From: Adiantum capillus-veneris
Taxonomy: Eukaryota; Streptophyta; Polypodiopsida; Polypodiales; Pteridaceae
Length of the DNA stretch: 64,000 nucleotides
Direction of reading: 5' to 3'
Assembly (NCBI GenBank): GCA_014529385.2
Contig: CM043944.1
Coordinates: 89,471,384-89,535,383 of the forward strand
The translations under genes were made by a program, and so were the position numbers. Every line of letters starts with the position of its first letter. Position 1 is the stretch's first letter. The notes under the pieces were generated by a model. The model saw only the letters and a program-made list of their open reading frames with translations, made no database searches and was not told the origin of the DNA. Below, piece after piece: positions 20,111 to 33,347 of the stretch.

Positions 20111-23100
20111 TTCCGTCATTTCGATTTTAATGCCTATCCTCGAGCACTATTGAAAAGTTTTCGTGGAGGCTGTGGAAGGTTCTTGATTGGTTGGCGTTGG
20201 GCTATCTTCATTTGTCACTGAATTTGTTGATGAAGTTCGTTCCATTGTAGCATGTTGAATGTCCAAACTTGTCTCTGGTGTGAGAGCTGATGTTGCATTT
20301 GTTCATTGTAGCAGGATAATGGCGAGGCTATCATTTATTTATTGATAAAGAGAAGTAGAATGATGAGGATGTAAATTAGGGTCTAATACCTGGATAACCA
20401 AAGGAAAAAAAAACCAGTTGGAAAAAAGTGCATTTGGGATACACGCATTATTGGAGTACTTATTAACATGAAAAAATATTACTAATGTAATGGAGGGGTT
20501 ATTTTCAGATGGATATGGAAATAAGAGGATAGCAAATATATGATGGTAGCAATGTGGGAAGTTTGTTTTCCTGTTGTAGTCCACTCAAGGTGCATAGTTG
20601 GAAGCAAAAAGGATTATCTAATGCATATGCCCAATGATGGGACATCCTATATGCATACACAGAAATGCATTGAAAACAATACGTTGTGAAAAAAAAAATT
20701 GAGGGGTTCTTCAAAAAGACGGTGTAGCTATAAAAGAATATGGTGTGACTTTACAAGCTAGCACCCCTTTAAGAAGGGATTTTTTTGTCGAGGATATGTG
20801 CTCTCATCTTACTATCCATTGTGCATGAGTGTTGGACTCTAAGTCACTCCACCATGATTAAGTTAATAGACTTTGACTCTTATGCTCATCTCATCGAGCA
20901 TGAGAGACACAACTTAGATATGCTCAACTCTTCTAGCTAGAGCGTAAGCCTAATAACTACGACTCTTGGCACAAAGTTTATTAAGATTTGAAGCTTTGGG
21001 ACTAGCGCTTTTCTCATTTTGACAATGTGGCTTGGCGGTCCGACTCTGCCTATGCCAAAGAGTGTCTTTTTCACCCTGGCAACTTGACTTGTTAGATTCT
21101 TGTGCTTACTACAAACATTTCTTCATGTAAAAGTAAGCTTGAATCCTCAAAAAGAGGATTATTGAAGGACCAAGTTGGCATTAAGGTTTTCTTTTTCCAT
21201 ACTTGTTTATTCATCTTTGAATCTGTCACTTTGTTTGTTGGGTTGCCCTTCTTTGACTGTGAAGACTCCATTGTCCATTTTATTTTCTAGTTAGGTCTAT
21301 TGTAAGGATTCTCTGATGTTCTTATAGGTCTTTGTTGATTGTCGGCCATCTGGCTTTTGACTAGGAGCATTAGAAGACTTAGAAATCCAAATCTCTTTAT
21401 TATCTTTGTAGATTTTTTGTTGACTTTTCCTAGTTCTAGGTCTTGTTGAGATCTTGAGATCTTTATGCATTTCTATTGTAGCTGTAGTTGGTCTTTGATT
21501 GACTGGTAGCCAAATATTTGTATAGCCTTTCTAAAATGGGAGAGGGAGTGGATAGAGTAGAGAGAGAGAGTTGGGAGGGGAGAGAGAGAGAGAGAGAGAG
21601 AGATATTAATCATGATTTTTGGATAGGGGAGGGTTTTTTTTAACTCAATTAACCCTTAATACCAATGAGAGTGAGTTCTCACCGGATTTTTCAAAATTCG
21701 ATGTTATCATTGAAGTCAAAAGTTTACTGTTAAACTCGCCATTTTCAAATGCTCGAAAATGCCAAACTTAGCCCAAAAATGCAAAAATCTCTCAAAAATT
21801 ACAAAAAATAAACAAAAATCAAGAAACTCTTGAAAAAATCCATAAATATCAAAAAACCATCGGCAATTGCATTCAAACACTTTTGACATGCAAAAGCAAG
21901 CCAACGATAGCAGTTTTTATCGAAAATGCCAATTGCGACAAAAGTCATCGAGCCGACCCTCAGAATAGCTAAACAAACAAAACTCAACCAATGAGGGTAC
22001 AAAAGCGCTCAAAATCATGCCATAAACACGCACACAAAATAGTTGTATCAAATTTTTACGGAATCAGTTGGAAACTAACGCAAAAATTAGCAAAAAATGA
22101 AACAAATTTATCCAAAAAATTAATGAAAATTCTCTACACATAGAGGAATGGTGCAGCCAAATCATGACCAATTAGCACATCAATTCAATTTCCTTTTTAT
22201 TTTTCCAAGAAAATACACGATTAAGAAATTAAAAATGGCAAAAAGGTAAAAATTTAACGCAATCCAATTGTGTAAAACCCTGTTTTGAGCTAAAAAATGT
22301 AGCAATTAACCATCATAGACATCATAATTGCAATCAAACATTGAATTACTCATGCACATTATTCACTTTGTAGGTGCACACACACACAAGTGTTAATCAT
22401 GTTGAGATTGTAAATCGATCACACAAGTCTCGAATTGAACATGACCATATATAATACACATCAATCATTACATTAGCAAAATCCTTATGCACACATTGAT
22501 TTTTAGGTGCACACACAAGGGAAAAATAGTGCACGCACACCTAAAATTAGGCATACACACACTCAATTAAATTGCACACACACCTGATTTCAGTGCACAC
22601 AATTGCAATTGATCATTCAAGTATTGCAATTAGGCAAATTAACAATGCACATTAGTACATGAAACCACCAATTCTGCACATTCAAATCTAAGAAAGTTTT
22701 GGAATTACGATGGCATGCAAATGCAGAATAAAAACTCAAAATCACCAAATTTACAATGGCTAAGCATACCGCACAACATTTGAGTCCAATAGCACCATCC
22801 AATTGCCGATTACATAATGTGTCAACTAATTTCATCGATGCTCCAAGACCTAATCTTGCATTCCAAAATCAACAAATCGTTAAGTGATTAACACAAACCG
22901 GCATTGTTAGAATGCAATCCAAGCCTCTAATTAGGAAAATATCAAAGCATAAACACAAAATGTTAGTCCAATTAGTAGAAAATTAGTATGTAAGTCGACA
23001 AGATTCAGTGAAATTAGTAAGGGGTTAGTGTGAAATTAGAGTGTGTAGGCACACAACTAGCAATATATGGTAACAATTTAGGGAAAATTGAACACAAGGC

Positions 23101-23231
23101 CATATGCACACACATCCAAAATCCACAAAACAAAAAACACACACGTGAAATTAGTGAGCAAACCTATCTGATTATGTGATAATTACACTAGCATAGGCCA
23201 TCGCTCCGCAACAATAACGCTAATTTCCAAA
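20111..23231. other. Internal region of the LARD-like element
   Basis: No protein family on either strand. There is a GA run at 21581-21602 and a stretch rich in ACACAC words (about 22370-22600). Frequent stops in all frames make a decayed gag-pol unlikely to be hidden here. Confidence 0.6.
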
Positions 23232-24170
23232 TGTTGGGGGTACCATCGTAGCATAGGTCCAATGACCAACCATAATTGCCAATCCAGAGGGATGCGCTAC
23301 CTGGGTAGGGCATGGAAGCACTCACCAATTAGTGAGCTAATCATGGCAACAGGAATGTAGACTCTATGAGGTGATCTTCTTGGCCTATGCAGGAGCTAAG
23401 AGACAATGTTTGGCAATCTCCACATCCACTTCTCTTCACCTCAAATCAACCCAATCACACACACTAAGCATTGCAAAGACGCACACATCAGTAATCTCAT
23501 CATGGAATACACTAATCACAAGCGAACACACATAGATCTATTGAGCATCCATAGTCCAATCAAGCCTACATGCACACCCAAAGAATATAGAGCAATCACG
23601 CAAGATTAGATAAAGATTAACCATTAACTAGCTAGAATCTAGCTAATCAAGTTATCATTAACGATCACAAAAAGTGTGAGGGAGGCATAGTAAAAGAGAA
23701 CTAAACATTGATTAGTGTTAATCAAGTCACCTGAGCAAGGAGAATCTCAAGGACTCCATAGCCACACACCTCATGATCTCTTACCAAGGAATCCATAGCC
23801 GCACACCTCATGAGCTCTCACCAAAGAGTGTTCGCAACAAATGAGGCTGAGAACCTTTATTCCATTTACATACTGCCTTATATCCCTATGGTAAAAATAT
23901 GCATTGTTTGGCACCCAAGGCCTTTAGGGATCCACATCTTACTGAATGAGAAACCTAGGCACACTAATTGACCTATTCTTTATAGCTTGGGACTTTCATT
24001 GAGCCCGTAACCCATTACAATTATTACAATGGCTTGAGATAAATTGGAAAACTACAATATAAAATGTGTAACTCCAATCTTTACTGCTTCTGCGTATCTA
24101 TCTTCAATGTGCATTCATAAGGCTTCGGTCTTTAGCAATTTCTATTAATTGACATCGGCTCAGTTTAACA
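23232..24170. repeat. LTR, right copy
   Basis: 939 bp. It starts TGTTGGGGGTACC and ends GTTTAACA. It carries a roughly 40-bp local duplication (CATAGCCACACACCTCATGA at about 23757 and a near copy at about 23796) that is absent from the left copy. Confidence 0.8.
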
Positions 24171-24604
24171 ATAAGATTCTTTAAGAACGATCTTTTTTTG
24201 GGAGGAAAGGTGTTTAAGAGCCAAGCAGTACTCATAATAACACAAATTGTTAGATTTTGTTGCTTTAAAAAAGTCTAGAAGTCTATGAATTTCTGGGTCT
24301 TTGAAACTCCATGGAAATAGCCAGATTCATAGAGATAATACAAGAAAGAAGAGGAGCAATTATTGCCATTAAAAAAAAGAAGAAATTTGATGACTAGGAC
24401 AAGGCCATTGATGCCGCATTGACTGACATACATAGTTAATAAGTGGGCCCTCTCTTTGTCGCGGGGTGGCTCCCTGTCAACCGATGTATCTATGGTCTCT
24501 TGGAGATGTCAAGGCTCAAGATGAGCATGGCAAGAAGTTGTAATTTTTTGGCTTTATCAATATAATCTACTCCTAATTGTGAGTTTTGCAAAAAAAGAAA
24601 AAGG
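24166..24604 (+). pseudogene. LINE 3' end with A-rich tail
   Basis: Continues the interrupted LINE (reading FKNDLFLGGKVFKSQAVLII after the insertion site) and then a 3' untranslated region. It ends in TTGGCTTTATCAATATAATC, TTTTGC and an A-rich tail (about 24588-24604), a typical end for plant LINEs. Confidence 0.65.
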
Positions 24605-27600
24605 AATCCTATCTTAGAACTCTAGGGATAGATAATGTGGCTTTGAGACACAAAAGTGGGGACATATGTGGGCTACTCATGCAAGTTTTTGGTCAACATA
24701 CATAGGTATCCACCCCTTCTATGAGTAAGACTTCTTGATATTCAAACACTAATTTAAGCATGTTCATATTGGTCAACAGGTTTGTGGCAGATCTTTGAGA
24801 TAAACAAGGGTGTCAATGGGGCTCTGAGCCACTACGTTTCTTGGGCCTTTGATCTTTAGAATGAGCCCTATCTTTCATGGGTATTTTGTCTCTTTCAAGA
24901 TCCTCAAGATCAAGTTCGATACTCTTGTCTATTCTGACTACTGGGCTATGCCATGACACCTAAGCTCAAATTAGAGCTCTTAGCACTTCAAATACAACTA
25001 TTTTATTCTGTATTTATTGTGACAAAATTATAAGAAATATCAAAGCTTTCTAGTTTCCATAGGAATCTTGACACTAGTTTCCATATAATGAGATTCTACA
25101 AGTCTGTGAGTCATGCCTCTATGCTTCCAAGTCCTATTTCAAAGAACGAGTAATTTTTAAATTTGAACTTTTAGAATTTTCTCTATTTCGTTCTTCATTT
25201 GATCAGTTCTTTCTAAATTCTTGGCATACATTTACCTGAACTTCGAACAAAGATGTCCTATCTTTCATTTTTATCACAAATTCAATCAATACCACATTGT
25301 AATGGGGGAAAAGACTAATTCTTTTAAGTGTATCTTTTGATTTGTTTGTCTATTGGAACACTTACAAAGGGTGTCATTGGATGGTTTGTAGTTCAAAAAA
25401 GTAAAAATAACTAGGATTTCAAGCCCTATTTTTAGAAAAACCCATTAAAATTGGACTTCATAGCCAGTTTCCCTCTTCTTCTTCCCTCTCACAACAATGC
25501 ACACACCTATATGGAAATCTTTTCATTAAAACCACATACCCTCTTCTCTATATGCACACATAAAATGAAGAAGTTTTGCATGCATAGGAGAGGCATCACT
25601 ATGCACACACCTCTAATAGCTCTACACATGCATGCATGGAGAAGAATAGCCTCTCAATGCATAGCAAGCAAGCAAGAATACTCACAAAATAGGTTTAATG
25701 AGTAGAGAATATGTAGCGATGAGAAAGGAGATTCAAGCTCTCTTCCAACTTCCTCACAATCAAGAACTCAAATCCAAATTGATGAAGGTACCTTTAATCT
25801 AGTGTTGGGTTAATACTAGACAATAATTAAATTATAATCTCATGATCATTGTCATTATTTTTGTGTCATTCTTCATCTTCTTAGCACTATCTTCTCTTTG
25901 TGAGAGATTTCTAGGAGCTTCTTTATCCGAATGGTGACATCTATAGATCATTGAGTTCTCTTCATCTAAAATCTTCCGGAGTTTCTATCTTTTCCATAGT
26001 CAACTTGAGGTTCATTCTATGTTTGTTTTGTTGTTTTTATGGCCTACAAAATGTATTCCATTCCATTGTAGGGTCATTGTAAGTAGCATTAGGAATCATT
26101 GAGTAGTAATCCTCAATTTTAATAGCATCTTGGTGAGGTTTCGTAGCTCAGGGGTTAGAATTGTTGAGCTATCTCCTTGCTCATTTTAGAATCTAGATTT
26201 GGAATAAGACGTGACTCTATCAAGATCATAAGCATCTCATTCTCAAAGGAGAGTTGAGACATATTTGAGGGATGTTGAGTTTTAGGCATCATGATCAAAG
26301 TGAGCAAACATAGTGCATTGTCCGTTACCATATATCACTTATATTTTGGTACACTCCAATCCATATCCATGATTAGCTCTTTACTAGAGTTCAAATTGAG
26401 GGCCTCCCTATGATAAAATATGTTATGGTCATTGATGTAGAGGAAGTTTTTATCTGTGTGTTGTAGCTGCACTTCACTTGGGTGGTCCATCAATATTGGA
26501 TAGGCATTGCTAAGCATTTTGACAATGTCCATGTTAGTGCTATCCTTAAGTCAAAAGACTTTTTGTAGAAATTGAGCCTACAATGTGTAAATGCTTCCAC
26601 TTCTACAAACAAGATTATAGTTTCTAGCTATAGGTCGTGCTTACTTTTGATGTATATATGGCCATGGAAATCCATAAAGCATTCTTTTTTTTCCAAAGAA
26701 TCCATAGATATGTAATAGAAAATGGTTGGTTGGACAAATAAGGTCATGTAAGGCACATAATACTTAGCTGGCGTGCATGCATATTGCTATAGCTAACAAA
26801 TGGACATCATTATTATTTTTACTCCATTGATTGTATCACAACTTTTTGTATTAATGAAAAATCCTGCAAATTTCCAAAGTTGTTGTATTAGCATTGATTG
26901 TTAGAGAGTGTAAAGGGGCCGAGGGCTTTCAGGTTTGTAACTAAATTTAGTTCCTAAGCCTTATTATTGAGTTGAATATATTCTTTAAACACTAGCTAAC
27001 GTATAAAAGCCAACTTTTTGTAATTTTGAACATAAGTTTTGGATAGTGAAAGTGAGCGTACGCTGCAGCTGAGTATTATGAGTTCTATGTCACTTTCAAT
27101 TGTTCGTGTCTCCCTCGTGTGGTGTTGCATTGTGAATCTGAGCATATCAACACGCTCGCAGGTGAAATCTCTCTTTTAACGTAATTTTCTTGCGATGAAG
27201 TTGTGTTTTTAGGCGTGCACATCTACGAGCTATTTCCACTCCCTATGCACAATACATGCACCTAAAATGATTTTTGACCATAAGGATAGATAGATCATGT
27301 CCTAATGAATCCATAGAGTGCTTCGGAGGCCGAAACTGATCTACCCAAAATAGGTTGTTTATCTTAGGTGTGATTATGTCCAAGTGTCAGAAATGAAATT
27401 TGAGGATATGGGGACGTCGAGGATACCCTGCACATTCTAGGTAGTAAGTTTCATTGCATTCGAAGCATCGTACCTATACAAAATCATTGGGTAAAGCTTG
27501 CGGTAAGGAAAGTTGTTTTTTATGTTTGACACACATCTGAGACCGATTTAGGCAAGAGCACATAGGACCTAGGTTTTCCAAGACATTAGCTATCTCGTGT

Positions 27601-28332
27601 AGCCTCCATGCACTAGTAAAGTCATCTACATCCCACAGTTTGACATTTTATGATGTGGTTATCTCTTTTCTGGCATCAAAATGGTGCGGCTTGGTAGCCG
27701 GCCAACATTTTGGCATCATTTCCAAGGACGAGGCAACCTACTATAGAAAAACCCAAAGCATTCACTTGAAATTTCATTATTTCCTCTAGTTACGGCTAGA
27801 GTAACACATTTGGTGACTTTATCACGGTTGAGAGGTGCTTGAGAGTAGGGATACTTGATAAGGACCACGGGAGCTTTATTTAATAGGACAGACTAGGTAC
27901 AGGATCCTTGAGACTTGCTAGTGGTTGATAAGGATGTCACTTAAGTAGAAGTAGAGATTTGAGATTGAAAGTTGAAATGTCCATTTTTTGCATTCTTTTT
28001 CATGTTCAGTAGGTGTAGAGTAAGTAGAAAAACACCAAGATTGCATCTGATCCAAGTTGCATTGAAGAAAACCAAAAAATTACCAAGATCTTAGGCATGT
28101 CGAAGATAGACAGGGGGTTTCTGCAACTGATACTGACAAATTGAACTTGCAAGGTGGTAGATCAACTTGAGTAGACTACTCCCTTTGATTTTGGAAACAT
28201 TTGGATTACTTAAAGTCCTGATCAAGCCCAAAAGTGGAAAAAGCCGTTGACTTAAAAGAGAATTAACAAGGAAAAGTAAAATTTGGCTAAAACTTGAAAC
28301 CAAGGTGTGGATAAAGCCCAAACTTGTGGAAA
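24605..28332. other. Spacer without recognisable gene
   Basis: No coding signal that I trust. The part from about 27200 onward has the half-palindrome ATCTTAGGTG (27361) and a full 20-bp one at 28088-28107, of the same kind as those at 33833 and 49958-50662. The copia element interrupts this sequence at 28333. Confidence 0.5.
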
Positions 28333-28560
28333 TGTTACCATATACATGTGGTAGTGATGTGTGTGAACACACTTAGGACCATCGGGGCATTTTTTCCCTC
28401 TTTAGGTGGTTTTTTTCCTTGTGTATTGTATATACGTCCATCACTCTAGAGCTCTCTATCTTTCCATTGCACACTAGGTAAAACACTCTCTGTTGTGTGC
28501 CTTGAGATTACTTCATCTTCTCCAAGCTATGTGTGTTTTCCTAAAACCCTAATTCCAACA
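28333..28560 (+). repeat. Copia 5' LTR
   Basis: 228 bp, TGTTACCATA to ATTCCAACA. It contains TATATAC (28429-28435) as a likely promoter, and the same CCCTAATTCCAACA end as the 3' LTR. Confidence 0.9.
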
Positions 28561-28562
28561 AT

Positions 28563-28574
28563 TGGTATCAGAGC
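28563..28574 (+). other. Primer binding site (initiator tRNA-Met)
   Basis: TGGTATCAGAGC, two bases after the LTR end; complementary to the 3' end of initiator tRNA-Met and usual for plant copia elements. Confidence 0.9.
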
Positions 28575-28922
28575 AGGTTGTGTCCTCCCGAGCTTAGTCG
28601 CGAGCAGCTCTAGCATACGCCTGTTCACTTTCTCTGATTTTTGTGAGCTTTGGTGAGCATTCGTATGTCGACAAAAATTTTGGACGTGCTCGTAGAGCTC
28701 AGTCTGCTCATATTTTTTATTCGGGATCATTTTGGCCTCCGTTTCCACTACAGGTAGTACTGCACAGGCTGTTTTGTTATGTTGTGCTAAATTTTTGTCA
28801 GTGCCATTTTTTGTAAAGCAGGTCCCTTACAGCCTTCTATGGTTTGTGTCGTATAGCATGTGTTGTTCCCGCTTCATTTCTCCTCTTTTTAGGAATTTTT
28901 CACATCAAATGCAGCATTTACC

Positions 28923-29860
28923 ATGGTTGACAACAACACAATTGTGTTTAAGATGTTTGCTGTTGAGGACAGATTGGATGTGGACAATTACCCTACATGA
29001 TGCAACTTGTTCTTGTGTCAAAGGGCATCTAGAATATTGTGTAGGGCATTGATGTTCGTCCTGGTTCTGAGGATGTAGGCGAGGTTGAGGATGTTGTAGG
29101 TCTTGCTGCAAGGATTGCTGTTGTTAGAGTTGTTTTGCCTACGGCTGAAGAAGCTCATTGGGATGTAAAGGATGTGTAGTCTCATGTGTTGATTGCGTTG
29201 TCTATGAAGCACACCATTACTCCTCACATTCATTCAACAAAATCTGCAAAACAAGCTTGGGATATTTTGGCTGGCCTTTATGCAAGCCACAATGAGGCTA
29301 AAATTGCATTGTTGCGTAAAGAGCTAGAATCAAAGATTATGCATGAGGAAGATGATATGGACGTTTTCCTTGTTGGTGTCAAGGATATCAATGAGAAACT
29401 TATTTTTGTAGGTGAAGTCATTTCAAACAGTTCCCTTGTGCAGAATGTTCTTGATGCCTTGCCAGATTCTTACCAGAATTTTGTTAGTGCTTGGAGACTT
29501 ATGAGGCAAGGAAATCCTGAAGTTTTCAAGCTTGATGCAGTATGCACATTGTTGTTGCAAGAGTCACTTTCCAAAAAAAACCAAGCTTTTATTGCTTCTC
29601 AAAGAAAGGGTGGTAACAGCAATGCAACCACTTCTTATGGTTCTTCTGTGAGTGGAAAATCACATGTTCCTAATGCGTCTCCTGGCAGAAATTCGTCAGG
29701 AAATTTTGGTGATAAGAGCAAATAGAACATGCGTTGCCATTATTGTAAAGCTAATGATCACTTGATCAAGCACTGTCCTAAGTTGAAGGCAAAAGAGGCT
29801 AAGAAGAAAGAGGGTGGTTCCATTGCAAATGCTAGTTCCACTACAAATGCATCTATTGTT
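28923..29860 (+). pseudogene. Copia Gag with zinc knuckle
   Basis: The start is probably ATG at 28923 (MVDNNTIVFKMFAVEDRL, followed by NYPT where a TGA replaces a Trp codon). After frameshifts the UBN2-type Gag core is open from 29186 (HSTKSAKQAWDILAGLYASH, LVQNVLDALPDSYQNF, LDAVCTLLLQESL). A TAG at 29723 separates it from the zinc knuckle CHYCKANDHLIKHC (C-x2-C-x4-H-x4-C, about 29732-29773). The nucleocapsid binds element RNA and builds the particle. Confidence 0.85.
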
Positions 29861-29952
29861 GAGTCTTCTGTGAAAAGAAACTATGATGTTGATGTTGATG
29901 CAGAATGGGATTTTAGTGTAGAGTGTACCTATAATCTTGTTATCCATGATGC

Positions 29953-31340
29953 ATGCATGTCAAATTTGCTGCAGATTCACATGTGTGGTATTTTGACAGT
30001 GGTGCTACAAATCACATTACCTCACATCATTATTTGTTCACCTCTCTCAAGTTTGTCCCTCATGAGAATTCCGTTACTTGTGCCAACAATGCCTCTTATC
30101 CGGTTCAAGGAGTTGGAAAGATCGAGCTTACTGCTGCAAAGGGCAGTTATTTTGCCCTTGTTGATGCACTTTTTGTACTTGGGATCAAGAAGAATCTTTT
30201 GTCTGTATCTGCACTTGGTAGACTTGGTCTTGTAGTCAAATTTGTGGATAACAGATGTACAGTACATGATCTCAATTTTGGTTATGAAATTGTTGCATCT
30301 GGCATTTTATACCGTGGGATGTATAAGCTCTCTTTGTATGACAAGTGTGGGCAGAATTTTTCAAATGTAGTTCTGGATTCAAAGGCTATTTTAAATGCAA
30401 AACTTTGGCATGCACATTTTGGTCATCGGAATTTTGCTAGTTTTCTGCATTTGCAGAAATCTGATATGATTGCTTCTTTTCCGCCTCTTGAAGCACCTGT
30501 CAAACACGTTTTGTGAAGGTTGTATTTTGGGTAAGATGCATCATTCTAAGTTTCCAAAGGATGTTTCAATTAGGGCCACATGCAGGTTGCAGCTTGTGCA
30601 TAGTGATGTTTGTGGGCCCATGCAAACTCCATCCTTGGGTAATTACCTTTACTTCGTGACTTTCATTAATGATTACTCCAGGGATTCATGGGTATTTTTG
30701 CTTAAAGCAAAGTCCAAAGTTTTTATGTGCTTCAAACAATTTTTGGCTATGGCTGAAAATGTCTCGAAATGTACTATGGGCACCCTCCGTTTCGATCGAG
30801 GGGGGAGTATATGTCTCCTAAATTTAATGCATTTCTGGCTGGTCGTGGTATAAACCCCGATGTATAGTGCCTTATACGCCTCAGCAAAATGGTGTTGCTG
30901 AGAGGAAAAACAGGTCACTTATGGAAATGGCATGATGTATGGTCAAAAGTCAAGCTTTGCCACATTTGTTTTGTCTTGAGACCATCATGTGTGTCACTTA
31001 TGTACTAAACAGGTGTCCTACAAAATCTTTGCAATCTATTAATCCATATGAAGCATGGCATGATAGAAATCCTTCTATTGAGCACATTGGAGTTTTTGGT
31101 TGTTTGGCATATGCTTTGGTGCCACAAACACTGTGCAAAAAACTGGATGATAATGCTGTCAAATGTATTTTTGTTGATTATAGTGTTGAAAGCAAAGGTT
31201 ACAGGGATATTGTGTTCGTGGAAAATTCCGTTCAACCCTTGCTATCATTTACTAGAGACAGTAATGTAAGCTCAAAGGACATTTATGACACTTTGTTGCC
31301 TCTTTTTAGTGGTGGAAGTTCGAATGTAAATTCTAATTAG
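29953..31340 (+). pseudogene. Copia protease and integrase
   Basis: The protease has WYFDSGATNHIT at about 29985 (DSGA active site). The GAG-pre-integrase segment has LWHAHFGHRNFASFLHLQ (about 30400), then the zinc-binding pair in FCEGCILGK. The integrase core begins LVHSDVCGPMQTP (first Asp, about 30605); the second acidic residue sits in LRFDRGG (about 30790). After a frameshift the third is the Glu of QQNGVAERKNR (about 30880-30915). The downstream phrases CVTYVLNRCPTKSL and NPSIEHIGVFGCLAYALVP are typical. At least two frameshifts interrupt it. Confidence 0.85.
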
Positions 31341-31623
31341 AAAAATGTACATCCTATGGGGGTTTCTAAAAATGTTATAGACCAGCCTATTACTGATGTA
31401 AATGTATGAGGAAAGGGCTGAAAATGAGCTCACTAGAGGTATGCCAAAATGGCTAGTTCATAAATTGCATGATAGTAGATTGGATGCACCTTTGTCTAGT
31501 CACACTCGTTCAGGCTCTCGCCATGCATTGTATGCATCAGATTGTTATGCTTTGGCTGTGTCTAGCTTACATGATGTTGAGGAACCTCTATCTTTTGATG
31601 AAGCACAAAATTCATAAAATTGG

Positions 31624-33045
31624 ATGGCTGTCATGCAATCAAAATATGATGCATGGGTTTACAAGTTGAAATGCAAGCCAGATGGTGAGATTGATCGCTA
31701 TAAGGTTCAACTTGTTGCAAAGAGTTATGCACAGCAAAAAGGCATAGATTATGAAGAGACTTTTCCTCCCACTTGTCGTATGACTATTGTGCGTTTTATA
31801 TGTGCATTGGTAGCTCATTTTGGTTGGTACGTACATCAGTAAGACATTGTTGCTGCTTCCTTGAATGGTGACATGTTTGAGGAAGTTCAGCCTCGCGGTT
31901 TTGTCAAGAAAGGACAAGAGGACAAAGTGTGCAGATGTAAGAAGTCTTTGTATGGGTTGAAGCAATCTTCTCATGCTTGGTATGAGAAAGTTGACACTGA
32001 TTTGGTCAAACGAGGCTTTCGTAATAGTCCAACAGAAATCACATTGTATGTCAAGTGTGAGGGTGATGTACTTCTCATTGTTGCTCTTTATGTGGTTGAT
32101 TTGCTGATCACTCATCCCAATGAGGCACATATTGCTAAATTTAAGGTTGATTTGAATGCTACTTTCAAGATGAAAGATTTGGGGCTGTTGCATCATTACT
32201 TGGGCATACAATTTAAACAGTGTGATGGTGGTATTGGCTTGTGTCAAAAAAGATACATAGAGACATTGCTACGTAAGTTGGACTTGAGGATTGCAAACCT
32301 ATTGCCACTCCCATGGAAATAGGTTTGAAGTTGAGTCTACATGATGCTGGTGATCCTGCTGATGTCACTCTTTACCAGACTATTGTTGGTTGACTCATTT
32401 ATGTATGCAACACGAGGCCGGATATTCAATTTGGAGTCTCACAGGTCAACAAATTTATGCATAGCCCATGGTCTAATCATTGGCAGGCTGTCACAAGGAT
32501 TTTCCACTACTTGAGTGGCACTTTATATCTTGGCTTGTTTTATCCCAACGAGGGATCATTGCCACCAGACTTACATGCTTTTTTGGACTCAGAATTGGGC
32601 TGGTTGTTTTGACACGTGAGTGTCTACAAGTGGTTGTTGTTTCATGCTTGGAAGTTCTTTTATATTATGGTTGAGCAGGAAGAAACCTATTGTGGCCACT
32701 TTGAGTTGTGAGGCTGAGTACAAGGCAGTCTTCACACTTACGATTGAGTGTGTATGGCTCAGATGCCTTATGGCTGATTTGGGTGTTGGATAGGACATTG
32801 CCAACACTATCTACACTGACAGTCAGAGCGCATTGGAAGTTGCAAGAAACCCAGTTTTTCATGCTCGCACAAAGCACATTGAGGTGCATTACCACTATGT
32901 TAGGGAGAGGCTCTCAGCAGGAGAGACTAGCTTGGCTTATGTGCCAACACAGGACAACCTTGCAGATCTTTTCACAATGGCATTGTCTTGTGAGAAGTTT
33001 GAAGCTTTCCGCAAAGCTTTGGGCTTGCTCCCCTTTGTGGACTGA
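31624..33045 (+). pseudogene. Copia reverse transcriptase and RNase H
   Basis: RT starts YKLKCKPDGEIDRYKVQLVA and has GIDYEETFPPTCRMTIVR and KSLYGLKQSSHAWYEK. The catalytic box reads LYVVDLLI (about 32089-32112) where copia elements have YVDD, so one metal-binding Asp is lost. DLGLLHHYLGIQ follows. RNase H is in later frames: TLSCEAEYKAVF, YTDSQSALEVARNP and KHIEVHYHYVRE (about 32700-32900), ending DNLADLFT. A stop at about 31840 and frameshifts near 32320-32480 are present. Confidence 0.85.
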
Positions 33046-33120
33046 TCATGTCCTCAGGACATGGCTCTTCCGTTTACTCATGTGCCAGATCTCATTCACT
33101 ACATCATTCTAGGGGGGATT

Positions 33121-33347
33121 TGTTACCATATACATGTGATAGTGATGTATGTGAAGACACTTAGGCCTCCGGGGCATTTTTTCCCTCTTTAGGAGGTTTT
33201 TTCCCCCTTGCATTGTATATATGACCATCACTCTAGGGCTATCTATCTTTCCATTGCACACTAAATAACACAATCTCTGTTGTGCGCCTTGAGCTTCCTT
33301 TGTCTTCTCCAAGCTGTGTGTGTTTTCTTGCAACCCTAATTCCAACA
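33121..33347 (+). repeat. Copia 3' LTR
   Basis: 227 bp, aligned throughout with 28333-28560 and preceded directly by the polypurine tract. Confidence 0.9.

Larger units (their letters stand above)
19187..24170. mobile_element. Non-coding LTR retrotransposon (LARD-like), inserted in the LINE
   Basis: Two direct LTRs (19187-20110 and 23232-24170) enclose 3.1 kb without any recognisable gag or pol. The LTRs align along their whole length with many substitutions, so the insertion is old. LTR ends are TGTT/AACA in the second copy (first base pair altered in the first). Flanks ATAGG (19182-19186) and ATAAG (24171-24175) are a near-perfect 5-bp target duplication. LINE sequence continues on both sides. 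Neither a primer site nor a polypurine tract is clear, so orientation is undetermined. A large non-autonomous LTR derivative that used proteins of another element is the best reading. Confidence 0.75.
28333..33347 (+). mobile_element. Ty1/copia LTR retrotransposon, inactivated
   Basis: 5' LTR 28333-28560, primer site TGGTATCAGAGC at 28563-28574, gag, protease, integrase, RT and RNase H in copia order, polypurine tract AGGGGGGAT at 33111-33119, 3' LTR 33121-33347. The LTRs differ at roughly one base in ten by eye, so it is old. Flanks GGAAA and GAGAA are not a clear target duplication. Several stops and frameshifts, and an altered RT active site (YVVD), show that it is dead. Confidence 0.9.

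Noticed and set aside
28091-28372. Minus-strand ORF crossing into the copia LTR
   Set aside because: It spans the insertion boundary at 28333, so it cannot be an older gene, and it shows no motif.
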